Under the pieces are notes generated by a model, which ran no database searches, was not told where the DNA came from, and was given only the letters and a program-made list of their open reading frames with translations. A stretch of 17,500 nucleotides of DNA, taken from assembly GCA_012295275.1 (NCBI GenBank), contig CM022669.1, forward strand, positions 12,551,980 through 12,569,479. Reading direction: 5' to 3'. Of this stretch, positions 8,750-17,097 are shown in pieces. Every line of letters begins with the position of its first letter. Within the stretch, counting starts at the first letter, position 1. This DNA comes from Chrysomallon squamiferum. Its lineage: Eukaryota > Mollusca > Gastropoda > Neomphalida > Peltospiridae. The position numbers were made by a program, and so were the translations under genes.

Positions 8750-10525
8750 ACACGGTCTTCTGTAGGTGATGCTTTTTAATTATTATGTCATTTGAGACAC
8801 TAGCCAATCAGGAAACGATGCAAGAGATACACCATATTTATTGCCCAAGAGTAACTAATAATCATGTGTAAAATATTGACAATAGCCGTAGTTTCAATGA
8901 TCACGTATGATCAAACACGAAACAATATAAATACATTGATTCGGAGTATAAAATTTCTTTTTTTGTTTTTCATTTCTTCTTCTTCTTTTTCTACGTTGAA
9001 GGATATTGACTGGTCACTGTTAATGATTTACGTTTAGAATAAAAATCAGTTTCTTACATGGACTAATTAATTCTATGTTTTAATTAAAACACGAAAGAAT
9101 TTGGAAATAATCATAGCTTCCTTTTGAAATATATTCTGCATACTTCCAAGCTATCTTTTATTAATTTTATTTTTCTGTCCAGTCTTAATTAGTATCATCT
9201 AAAGAGTAAAGTTTTATAATATCAAGGCACTACCATAATGTTACTGTAGTCATTATGTCTTCGCGCATAACTTGTATATATGTATGTATGTGTGTGTGTG
9301 TTTATGTGTGTATGTGTGTGTGTTTATGTATGTATGTATGCTTGTGTGTATTTATGCATATATGTACAAATAGCTGAAACAAAGTACTTAAGGGATATGT
9401 GTCTCTGTGTATCTGTGTGAGTGTGTGTGTTTTAGATTAAATAACCTTATTAAAGCAATAGAACATACTAATGTTAATATAGTCAGGAGAGACAACGCTA
9501 GGCAATGATCAGTTTGTATATAACATTAGGTTTTGTCTCCCTTCCTTCGAGGAATAAAACGTCTGACATTTTAATATATAGTTACATACAGGAAACCAGC
9601 TATCGAAAAGCAATTTTCTGATCTTTTAGAATAAACTGTACGAAAGAAGAACATTCTTAAATCACCTTTGTTACCATCATGTCTTTTTTTTGTGTTTTTT
9701 TAAATTTGTTTATATATATATATGCAAATTTATTTATTTTTAAATTTGTTCTTGATAGCCTTTTATTGTTACTGTTGTATAATTTTATTATTTTATTACA
9801 TTAAACAATGCCGTATTTCCATTTGGGATGAAAATCGTCTGTATCTCCAGCAAAATTATAAATAAAGAAACAAAAATTACCATTAATTTTATTTCATTTG
9901 CAAAGCAAAGATGCATCCAGACAAAGAAACTAACTGACAAGCTAGAAGGAAACTGTTCTGACACTGTATGATAGTGTAATGATAAAACATAGCTATGCAT
10001 GTTATGTATGAATATCTTAATTAAACATATTAAAGTAACAAATTGAAAAAAAAGCCACTAAGTAGATAGAAAAAGAAAGTTTTGATTCGCTGTGGAAAGT
10101 CTTGTATTCCAGGAACTGCAGTTAGTTTATATCGATAGTGAGAGTAACCGTACGAAACATTTCTTTCCTTCCATCCGTTTCTTTATAAATTATCTTGCAA
10201 TTTCTTTCTAAACAGCAGACATCAGATTTCGAGTTAAAAGCAACACAAAAACCTTCTTCGTTAATTTCAGTTTCCTTACTTCATTTTGGTACTTTGGTTT
10301 GTTGGGAGTTCCGATGAAAACAATATTAACAAGAAGAAGATCAAAATCTAAAACAAAAATTAAATTTCGTCTTATTTCTAATCTTTTTAGTTTATTACAT
10401 AAAAACAGCCTAATTACCATATCTTGTGTTTGAAACAGGAGAAAACAAGTGAATGTATTTTAATATCAATCGTTTCTATCGACAGATGTATTTCATTGTC
10501 TTACGTGTTATTACTCAGAAATTTG
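8750..10525. other. Intergenic stretch with a TG/TATG microsatellite, no gene seen
   Basis: AT-rich. A pyrimidine-rich patch spans 8955-8995. A TATG/TG microsatellite covers about 9274-9366, with a further TG patch at 9400-9432. A TA run lies near 9712-9723. Minus-strand open frames at 9788-10000 and 10208-10420 are about 70 codons long, show no domain and no conservation with anything else here, and are treated as chance. Confidence 0.6.
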
Positions 10526-11080
10526 TAATTTTAATAATGAGTATTATTTGTGCTTTCAATTTTGTTTCTAAAGTAAGATAAAATATACGTATTATCTGAT
10601 GATATAAAACTTAAACGTGTGCAGATTCATAATACGTGAAATTAGTTAAACATGTTTAACTTGGTCCTTGTTAAAATTGTTTAAATATTTATATGTACTT
10701 AAATCCAGTATATATGTATGTATGTGTGTATATAAGTGTGTATGTATGTATGTATGTATATGTATGGATGTATGTATGTGTATGTATATGTGTGTACGAT
10801 TTTATCTAAGGTATTATATAACTCGAATGGCTTCTTACAGAAGCGATATTAATTAATACCGTTCAAGTATTTACATAAAGGTCTGTAGTGTAAGCTTGCT
10901 ATGGAGAAGTGAAAGCAAAGTTAATGAGTTCATCTCTTTTGATATAAGTCAGTAACGTTATATGACGGTTTTATTTTGATAAAAGAAAAATAAGCTCTTA
11001 TCATCCATTTTTGAGCAATAGTCTGTTAAAATAAATAGTAATTTCAAGAAAAAACCCCACAACATAACAAAAGAAAACTG
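10526..11080. repeat. Direct repeat A, copy 1
   Basis: Very similar to 11749-12425, offset by about 1.22 kb. Order in each copy: a 5' block (…gagtattattt-tgctttcaattttg…), the block …ttgtttaaatatttatatgtactt…, a TATG microsatellite (here about 10708-10800), and a 3' block (…ataactcgaatggcttctta… to …aaatagtaatttcaag…). The 3' block contains a short perfect hairpin, GCTTCT-TAC-AGAAGC (10830-10844). No protein-coding frame is conserved between the copies. Simplest reading: a segmental duplication, or two insertions of one unknown element. Confidence 0.85.
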
Positions 11081-11085
11081 TATCA

Positions 11086-11214
11086 GTTTTCTAGTTTAAG
11101 AAATATTCATTATTCTTCCGTTGTTGTTGCTGGGGCTGTTGTTATTGTTACAAGTGCACATCCAAAATTATCCCACCATTGTTGTTGTTGTTACTGTCTA
11201 ATCTCAATCTAATG
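11086..11214. repeat. Shared block continuing the upstream module (copy 2 side)
   Basis: Contains a cagttttctagtttaagaa block and the GTTGTTGCTGGGGCTG-type block, both also found upstream of receptor 3 at about 15428-15490. A shorter match to the first lies at about 15992-16025. It joins directly to the orphan upstream module at 11215-11400. Confidence 0.6.
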
Positions 11215-11398
11215 TTTACAAATTACGATACCAGTGTTTTATGGCAATAGATACATTATGAATCAACGAGAAGACTAATGGAAAAATTTCAAATATCGAA
11301 TGGAGGCTGTTTTTCTAATTGGTTTGTTAAGTGTAACCAACAGGACTGCTTTGTATGGATTTAATGGGCGGAGCAATTATTATGTATCACAGGGCACC

Positions 11399-11400
<2 letters not shown>
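11215..11400 (-). promoter_or_regulatory. Upstream module copy 2 (orphan, no receptor behind it)
   Basis: Strongly similar to 15513-15690 upstream of receptor 3. It has a CATAAAAC TATA-like site on the minus strand (plus about 11235-11243), a CCAAT site (plus 11318-11322) about 80 bp above it, and the GGGCGGAGCAATTATTA element at 11366. In receptor 3 this block stands before the start codon. Here what follows on the minus strand is direct repeat A, so the module has lost its gene or been copied alone. The short plus-strand open frame at 11300-11728 crosses several unrelated repeats and is not a gene. Confidence 0.4.
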
Positions 11401-11429
<29 letters not shown>

Positions 11430-11572
11430 TTGTGTATATATACACATATATTTGTATAAATATACGGGGCGCAGCAATTATTACGTATCATAGACCATAT
11501 ATACAATATTTATACAAATATATAGAAATATATACACAGACACACACATTATATATCTGTAAGTGTGTGTGT
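11399..11572. repeat. AT/TG/AC microsatellites with a second copy of the GGGGCG element
   Basis: An (AT)n run (11399-11419) and TATACACA-type tracts. At about 11465 there is a second copy of the g-gcg-agcaattattacgtatcata block, only 100 bp from the first (11366). The part around 11500-11545 (atttatacaaatatatagaa core) is also found at about 15765-15800. Confidence 0.7.
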
Positions 11573-11650
11573 GTTCTGAATGTTGTTTTCTCTGGACGTG
11601 TCATTCTCCAGAACCTGTCGATTTTGTTGATGACTCAAATGTTGCATGAA
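11573..11650 (-). pseudogene. GPCR fragment: ICL3 to TM5 only
   Basis: On the minus strand this matches the receptor region from the end of TM5 into ICL3 (compare 14529-14620 in receptor 3 and 17098-17190). An internal deletion of about 10 bases lies near 11630. The low-coordinate edge is abrupt: receptor sequence starts at GTTCTGAATGTTGTTT, directly against a TG microsatellite. Its substitutions (ggacgtgtcat, ttgttgatga) are shared with the right-edge relic at 17098, so these two belong to one subfamily. Confidence 0.75.
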
Positions 11651-11748
11651 TTACACGATCAATTACTCTGCCCATCAGTTCAATATACAGCTTTCCATTT
11701 ATTTACACTTAACCAACAAATCATATAAAGACATTCTATTAATAATTA

Positions 11749-12425
11749 ATAATTTTAATTATGAGTATTATTTCTGCTTTCAATTTTGTTTCTAAAATAA
11801 GATAAAATATACCTGTTATCTTATGACATAATACTTAAACGTGTGCAGATTCAAAATACGGGAAATTAATTAAAAATGTCTGAGTTCGTCCTTCACAAAA
11901 ATTGTTTAAATATTTATATGTACTTAAAACCAGTATGTAAATATGAATATATGTATGTATGTATGCATGTATGTATGGATGTATTTAAGTATGTATGTAT
12001 GTATGTATGTATGCATGTATGTATGTATATATGTTTGTATGTATGTATGTAAGTATGTATGCATGTATGTATGCATATATGTATATATATATGTATGTAT
12101 GTATGTATGTGTATGTGTACGTATGTATGTACGAATGCATGTACCTAAGGTTTTATATAACTCGAATGGCTTCTTACAGAAGCGATATCACTTAATACCG
12201 TTCAAGTATTTACATAAAGGTCTGTAGTGTAAGCTTGCTATGGAGAAGTGAAAGCAAAGTAAATTTGTATGTAGTTCATCTCTTTTTATACAAATCAGTA
12301 AAGTTACATGACGCTTTTATTGCGATAAAAGAAAAATAAGCCTTTATCATCCATTTATGACCGAGAATCTGTTAAAACAAATAGTAATTTCAAGAAAAGA
12401 AACCCACAACAAACAAAACAATATC
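11749..12425. repeat. Direct repeat A, copy 2
   Basis: Second copy of the block at 10526-11080, same orientation and same internal order. The conserved hairpin is at 12169-12183. The main difference is the internal TATG microsatellite, about 220 bp here (11931-12150) against about 90 bp in copy 1. Plus-strand open frames of Met-Tyr-Val-Cys repeats are translations of that tract. Confidence 0.85.
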
Positions 12426-13415
12426 AGCTATTAAAACAACAGCAGTAATAAAAGCAAACAACAAGAAAAACAACAATAACAAAAATATCAAAACAACAAC
12501 ATTTTTTGCAGTAGTGGAGAATATACTAAATATAATAAGGAAACCAACAGAATAACAAATAAAATAAAACAGTATTTTATTATCTAAATCCGACCAAAAC
12601 AAACAAACAAGCAGCCACTAACAAGAAGTATCTGGGTTTTTAGTAAACACTGCTTTAATACACTGACTTGACTACGTAACAAGATCTTCAAAAGTCAAGT
12701 CTATATCTTCTTATTTGCACATTTCCATTCAAGAATATATCAAAGTAGATAGTTTTAATAATTAAGAAATATTTTTGTTCTTCTTCTTCTACTTATTATT
12801 ATTACTTTTTTTTTCATTAATAACATTATCGTTATAAGAAATAAAGAATAACATACAATCAGTTTTGGTTTATTTTGACAGCTTTATTCAATTTAAACAT
12901 TTTCATTTGCAGTGATACATCTGTGAAAAGCTATTTAAACACACTGAAAGCCTAGACTCTTAGGAATCATAAAAAGAAAATGAAAATGATTTTTAAATCG
13001 TTTATGTTACATGCTACTTCATAGCCATGTCCGAAGATTACGTTGTGTTCTAAATTAATTATAAGTATTTTTATTTACTTTCAGATTAAATAAGTTAGAT
13101 GACTGTGTTAAAACAAATACCTCTAAAACAAGGTTACCTACGAAAATACAGTCTGTGTCACGTACAGGACTGACTTGTTATTTGCGAAACATCGTCAGAG
13201 ATAGAAAAACTCGACCAGACTCTGTACACGTAGCTGAGTGCGCGGACAGCTGAAATACTCATCTAGTGACGCTGATGTCATATACCTACTTTAATATATC
13301 AGTGATTGACAGTGATGATGACTGGCCACAAATTACTCATATGTCACTCCGAGTGAAAAATTCATATTAAAATAATAATAAAACAATTTAATTAAAAAAA
13401 GTATAAGAACAGCAT

Positions 13416-13416
<1 letters not shown>
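12426..13416. other. Intergenic stretch, no gene seen
   Basis: 12400-12500 is rich in CAA/AAC repeats. 12775-12815 has CTT/TTA tracts. 13140-13350 is visibly less AT-rich with several CpGs and TGATGTCA-like sequence, but it holds no open frame of note on either strand and no receptor homology. Confidence 0.55.

Positions 13417-13494
<78 letters not shown>
13417..13494. repeat. (AG)n microsatellite, 39 units
   Basis: A perfect uninterrupted AG tract of 78 bp. It lies about 290 bp past the end of the receptor tail fragment (13780) in the minus-strand sense. Confidence 0.97.
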
Positions 13495-13495
<1 letters not shown>

Positions 13496-13779
13496 AACTT
13501 TTATCTTGTAAATAATTCTTGATAACCTCTATATTTAGTGTGTTCAATAAAAACTGTAATCTCGACTAAGGTAAATTGTGAATATCTTAAATGCGGCGAA
13601 GAGGTATATCTCAATAAACACCATCTTTAAGAACAATTACAACAAGTGCCCTATCACAAAGCTAACGCACTAACTTGGTGCTTCTTCTTTGAAAAGCACA
13701 TTATCCTTATTGGTAATATGGTTATAAATGCATTAATAACAATTAAAACAAACAATAGACAATTAATTGAATGTTTATA

Positions 13780-13857
13780 TTACAAAGTATGACTCTGGGT
13801 CACCGGCACATTGTAGATCTCAGAACGTCTCCGCTCACGACCACAAAACAAAGTCAT
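13780..13857 (-). pseudogene. GPCR C-terminal tail fragment
   Basis: The minus strand encodes the last ~24 residues of a receptor of the 1/3 type: TLFCGRERRRSEIYNVPVTQ then SHTL and a stop at 13780-13782. Homology ends sharply at about 13857; beyond it lies the 3' flank of receptor 3. The 3' side (13690-13780) also matches the 3' flank of receptor 1 better than that of receptor 3 (for example cttcttttgaaaagcacatt). It is therefore a partial duplicate of a receptor-1-like gene end. An alternative last exon is unlikely, as no good acceptor precedes it. The larger minus-strand open frame (13780-14085) is a chance extension through flanking DNA. Confidence 0.8.
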
Positions 13858-14190
13858 ATTTCTAATTATTAATATAAAAAATAACGCATAGCAGCCCGAT
13901 ACAGTGAAGTTTTTATCAGGTGAACAATCTTCGAATAAAATTCGACATTTAGAATGTTCTATGAAATCTGTCATCGAGACTATCAGTAAAAGGGAACCCT
14001 CGAAATGAGAAAGTTCGAAACTGAAAGTGTTGGACAAGAAGTATACATTAACAAACACTATATCATTTCTCGTCATCGAGAGCAATTATAATCTTTTTTC
14101 TTTGAAACGTGCATCGTCAGTATCAGTAATGTGGTTATAAATATTCTAATAATAATTAATAAAAGACAGACAATTAACTGAATGCTTATA
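13858..14190 (-). other. 3' flank of receptor 3
   Basis: Minus-strand downstream sequence of receptor 3. It is homologous over much of its length to 2155-2434 behind receptor 1 and contains no gene of its own. Confidence 0.55.
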
Positions 14191-15231
14191 TTACAAAGTG
14201 TGACTCTGGGTCACCGGCACACTGTAGAGCTCAGAACGTCTCCGCTCACGACCACAAAACAACTTCCGCATTTCTCGTCGAAATCGTTGTCCAGTACTGC
14301 AGTATAACACGAAATTGATACAGTTGTTTGTGTACATCAACATATTGACCAGGGACCATATTAATTCGTCTACTGCCTCGTCCCGAACAGTTTCGAAATC
14401 TTCTTGCAAATAATTGTTATATATGACTATTACACAAATAGGAGTTGTACAAATTACGTACATCGCACTTACGACAAGTAACATGAACGTGATGGATGAG
14501 TTCTGATTTCGTCGAACTGATGCAGATCTGTTCTGAATGCTGTTTCCTTTGGATGTGTCATTCTGCAAAATCTGTCGATTTCCAGAAACAATTTTGTATA
14601 TAATTAAAATGTTGCACATGATGAGAATAAAGGATGGTAAGAAATTATAGATCGAAAAATATATCCATGACCAAATACGGGTTTCAAATACGTGGTACTC
14701 TTCTGTAATGTAATCACAGTGAGCAATACGCGTCTTATTTCCTTCAGTTTTTTCAAATTTGCCGAGTCCAAAAATGTAATGTCCTGGCAAAACAGCCATT
14801 ATTAAAATTATTGACACAATTATAGCAATAGTTACACGCTTTGTACATATCATTCTTATTTTATGTGGAAACCACACAGACAAACATCTTTCCAACGTGA
14901 CCGATACCAACATCCACGCTGACATGAACATCGTCGAAGAGATCGCCCATGGTAGCAGCTTGCATGCAGTCAAACTGTATACTCTGATGTCGAAATGAAC
15001 TAGATATTTTAACCAGAGTTTTAACAAGCCAGTACAGAGAACGAGACTGTCGAAGACAGCCAGACACCTCAAATACAGCGACATTGTTGTTTCTCGCATT
15101 GATGATGACCATGACAAAACAATGAACGCTAAAATGTTACCCACCAGTCCTATTATTAGCAGGAATGGCGGAACGTATTTCCAAATAGCAATAGAGGCTC
15201 TATATTCAGGATAATCGGATAATGCAGACAT
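14191..15231 (-). CDS. Intact class A GPCR, orphan (receptor 3)
   Basis: A single-exon receptor of 346 aa with seven hydrophobic segments. The start at ATG 15229-15231 has A at -3 and aligns with the other copies; the stop is TAA at 14191-14193. Landmarks: GN 31-32, Asp61, Cys90 and Cys172 (expected TM3-ECL2 disulfide), ERC 114-116 followed by WFPHK, Pro199 in TM5, CTTP 261-264 in TM6, NFVLY 306-310 in TM7, and helix 8 GQRFRREMRKLFC with a possible palmitoylated Cys326. An N-K-T sequon sits in ECL2 (165-167). Residues 38-70 (ICL1-TM2) and 192-226 (TM5-ICL3) are identical or nearly so to receptor 1, whereas the N-terminus, ECL2 and ECL3 (about 273-291) differ. The product should be a plasma-membrane receptor. 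The ligand is not deducible; a peptide or chemosensory ligand would suit the family style. Confidence 0.95.
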   Translation of the reverse strand: MSALSDYPEYRASIAIWKYVPPFLLIIGLVGNILAFIVLSWSSSMRETTMSLYLRCLAVFDSLVLCTGLLKLWLKYLVHFDIRVYSLTACKLLPWAISSTMFMSAWMLVSVTLERCLSVWFPHKIRMICTKRVTIAIIVSIILIMAVLPGHYIFGLGKFEKTEGNKTRIAHCDYITEEYHVFETRIWSWIYFSIYNFLPSFILIMCNILIIYKIVSGNRQILQNDTSKGNSIQNRSASVRRNQNSSITFMLLVVSAMYVICTTPICVIVIYNNYLQEDFETVRDEAVDELIWSLVNMLMYTNNCINFVLYCSTGQRFRREMRKLFCGRERRRSELYSVPVTQSHTL

Positions 15232-15512
15232 GATTTGTTAGTGAAATTGTTTCCAGTTGTTGGTGCCTATATGCAGTTTCCTCTTTCCACTTTAAGGAAT
15301 TAAATCCAATGTTAGTTAGAAACGAACAATATCTGGAAATGTAAACTCATACAGTTCTATTTCGTTGGAGGTTATTGTTGTTATTGTTCTTCTTAATGTC
15401 AACCAAACGTATATGGAAATTACTGTGTCAGTTTTCTAGTTTAAGAAATATTGTTTAGTAGTCCGTTGTTATTGCTGGGGCTGCTGTGATTGTTAGAAAT
15501 GCATATCCAAAC
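15232..15512 (-). other. Probable leader of receptor 3
   Basis: Upstream sequence with patchy similarity to that of receptor 1: the first ~30 bp next to the ATG and a GTTATTGTTGTTATTG-rich patch near 15370-15390. No coding potential. Confidence 0.45.
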
Positions 15513-15690
15513 TAATGTCTATAAAATACGACACCTCTGTTTTATGGCAATAGATACATTATGAATCGACGAGAAGACTAATGGAAAAATTTCAAATGTC
15601 GAATAGAAATTGTTTTTCTAATTGGTTTGTTAAGTGTAACCAACAGGACTTCTCTGTATGGATTTAATGGGCGGAGTAATTATTACGTAT
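15513..15690 (-). promoter_or_regulatory. Upstream module copy 3: likely promoter of receptor 3
   Basis: On the minus strand, CCAAT (plus 15621-15625) lies about 75 bp above a CATAAAAC TATA-like site (plus 15539-15547), giving a leader of about 280 nt to the ATG. That geometry is close to the predicted promoter of receptor 2. The GGGCGGAGTAATTATTACG element (from 15669) sits about 45 bp further upstream. The whole block is conserved in copies at 4122-4268 and 11215-11400. The promoter role is inferred. Confidence 0.45.
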
Positions 15691-15760
15691 CATAGGCCAC
15701 CTGTATATATACATATAATAATAATAATAATAATAGTAATACATAATAATTACTCCGCCC
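15669..15760. repeat. Inverted repeat, 22-bp arms
   Basis: The arm at 15669-15690 (starting GGGCGGAGTAATTATTACG) and the arm at 15739-15760 (ending ATTACTCCGCCC) are reverse complements at 21 of 22 positions, around a 48-nt AT-rich spacer containing ATA repeats. The left arm is the conserved GC-box-like element of the upstream module. Confidence 0.9.
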
Positions 15761-15816
15761 GTATATTTATACAAATATATAGAAATATATACACAGACAC
15801 ACCTTATATATTTATC

Positions 15817-15858
15817 TTTCTATATATATATATATATACACACACACATACACGCATG

Positions 15859-15891
<33 letters not shown>

Positions 15892-15912
15892 GCATAGATA
15901 TACACTCACATA
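15817..15912. repeat. TA/AC microsatellites
   Basis: Alternating TATA and CACA tracts with interruptions. The plus-strand open frame at 15658-15897 is a repeat translation. Confidence 0.9.
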
Positions 15913-15940
15913 CATCTCTGTGTGTACTTGTGTGGTTAGT

Positions 15941-16320
15941 ATATATAAAGTTAAGAAAAAGTCTTAGTGATAAAAGGTATTTCAGGTGTCTGTTATGTAG
16001 TTTAAGAAATGTTCTTTAGCAGTCCTTTAGAAAAATGGAAAAAAGTTTATATGCACAACCATATTTGCACAACCTTTTCTAAGTAAATATTTCATTACGT
16101 GGATATTTTACGTTTATTTGGTTCATTTTAAATTTGTGTCTCATTAATCTGTTATTAATGAAAAGGTATGTAGATTAATTTATAAAGGAAATTCAGTTTT
16201 ATCTTTCAGACAGTGTTACAGTATTGATGTTATTCTTCGACGCAAATAGGCGTCTGCACTATCTATTCAGAGTAGAAGAATAAGGTGTGATAATGTGAGG
16301 TAATATCTTTTGTGTGCATA
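15941..16320. repeat. Dispersed repeat U, copy 2
   Basis: Tandem partner of 16711-17040, offset by about 722-728 bp. Shared landmarks: tataaag-taag-aaaagtctta at the start, ttttctaagtaaa (16075), tggatattttacgttta, agtgttacagtattgat, and gtgaggtaatatt at the end. A TG/TGCG-rich microsatellite follows directly. A short insert in this copy (about 15990-16030) resembles the gtttaagaaat block found upstream of receptor 3. No coding frame. Confidence 0.8.
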
Positions 16321-16363
16321 CGTGTGTGCATGCGTGGGTGCGTGCGTTCGTGCGTGTGTATAT

Positions 16364-16510
16364 GTTCTGAATGTTGTTTCTGAAATCGTTGTCCAGTACT
16401 ACAGTACAACATGAACCAGATACATTTGTTTGTGTACATATGAAATGTTGACCAGGCACCACCCGAATTCGTCCACTGCCTCGGCACGAACATTTTCACA
16501 ATCTGTCTCA
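16364..16510 (-). pseudogene. GPCR fragment: ECL3 to TM7/helix 8, plus an ICL3 scrap
   Basis: 16381-16510 matches receptor 3 from ECL3 through TM7 to helix 8. The minus strand still reads MYTNKCIWFMLYCSTGQRF, with TNKCIWF where the intact genes have TNNCINF. 16364-16380 is a 17-base scrap of ICL3 that in an intact receptor would lie on the other side of TM6. The order is therefore non-collinear. The edge at 16364 abuts a TG/TGCG microsatellite, exactly as at 11573 and 17098. The minus-strand open frame at 16263-16601 passes through this fragment by chance. Confidence 0.75.
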
Positions 16511-16559
16511 AAAGCATTCTATTTATTCGTATTGCAGGCCACTCGTAAATATACATATA

Positions 16560-16621
16560 TATTTGTCTACACACATACACATATACATATATATTTGTCA
16601 CATATGTGTATATATATTATA

Positions 16622-16689
<68 letters not shown>

Positions 16690-16710
16690 TACACAGACAT
16701 ATACATACAT
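16560..16710. repeat. TA/AC microsatellite with (CA)n core
   Basis: About 28 CA units (16626-16682) are flanked by ATACATATA tracts. Open frames on both strands here are repeat translations. Confidence 0.95.
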
Positions 16711-17040
16711 ATATATAAAGATAAGGAAAAGTCTTATTGTTAATATTTCATAAAATGTATATATATGCATATAATTTAAAACCTCTGAACGCAACGTTTT
16801 CTAAGTAAACATTTCGTTATGTGGATATTTTACGTTTATCTGGGTAATCTTAAAATCTGTGTAGATAAATTTGTGTCACATTAAACTATTAATGAAACTG
16901 ATATTGAATAATTGATAAAGAAAATTATGTTTCATCTTCCACACAGTGTTACAGTATTGATTTTATTCTTCGATGCAAATAACTATCAGCACGATCGAAC
17001 AGAAGAATGAGGTGTGAAAATGTGAGGTAATATTATTATA
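16711..17040. repeat. Dispersed repeat U, copy 3
   Basis: Second tandem copy of the unit at 15941-16320. It is followed at 17041-17097 by a TATG/TGCG microsatellite and then, at 17098, by receptor sequence starting at the same ICL3 position as in the previous unit. Confidence 0.8.
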
Positions 17041-17097
17041 TATGTGTTTGTATGCGTGTGTTCATGCTTGCGTACATGCATTCATGCGTGTGTATAC

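Noticed and set aside
11943-12227. Plus-strand Met-Tyr-Val-Cys repeat proteins
   Set aside because: Pure translation of the TATG microsatellite in repeat A copy 2; the equivalent tract in copy 1 has a different length and does not keep the frame.
12330-12425. Minus-strand acceptor-like site (ttgttttaacag) conserved in both copies of repeat A
   Set aside because: Conservation is explained by the duplication; no open exon follows in either copy.
14861-15112. Minus-strand 83-codon frame inside receptor 3
   Set aside because: Alternative frame of an intact, well-supported GPCR coding sequence.
16263-16601. A new 112-codon minus-strand protein
   Set aside because: It is a receptor TM7 relic flanked by translated microsatellite; the frame is accidental.
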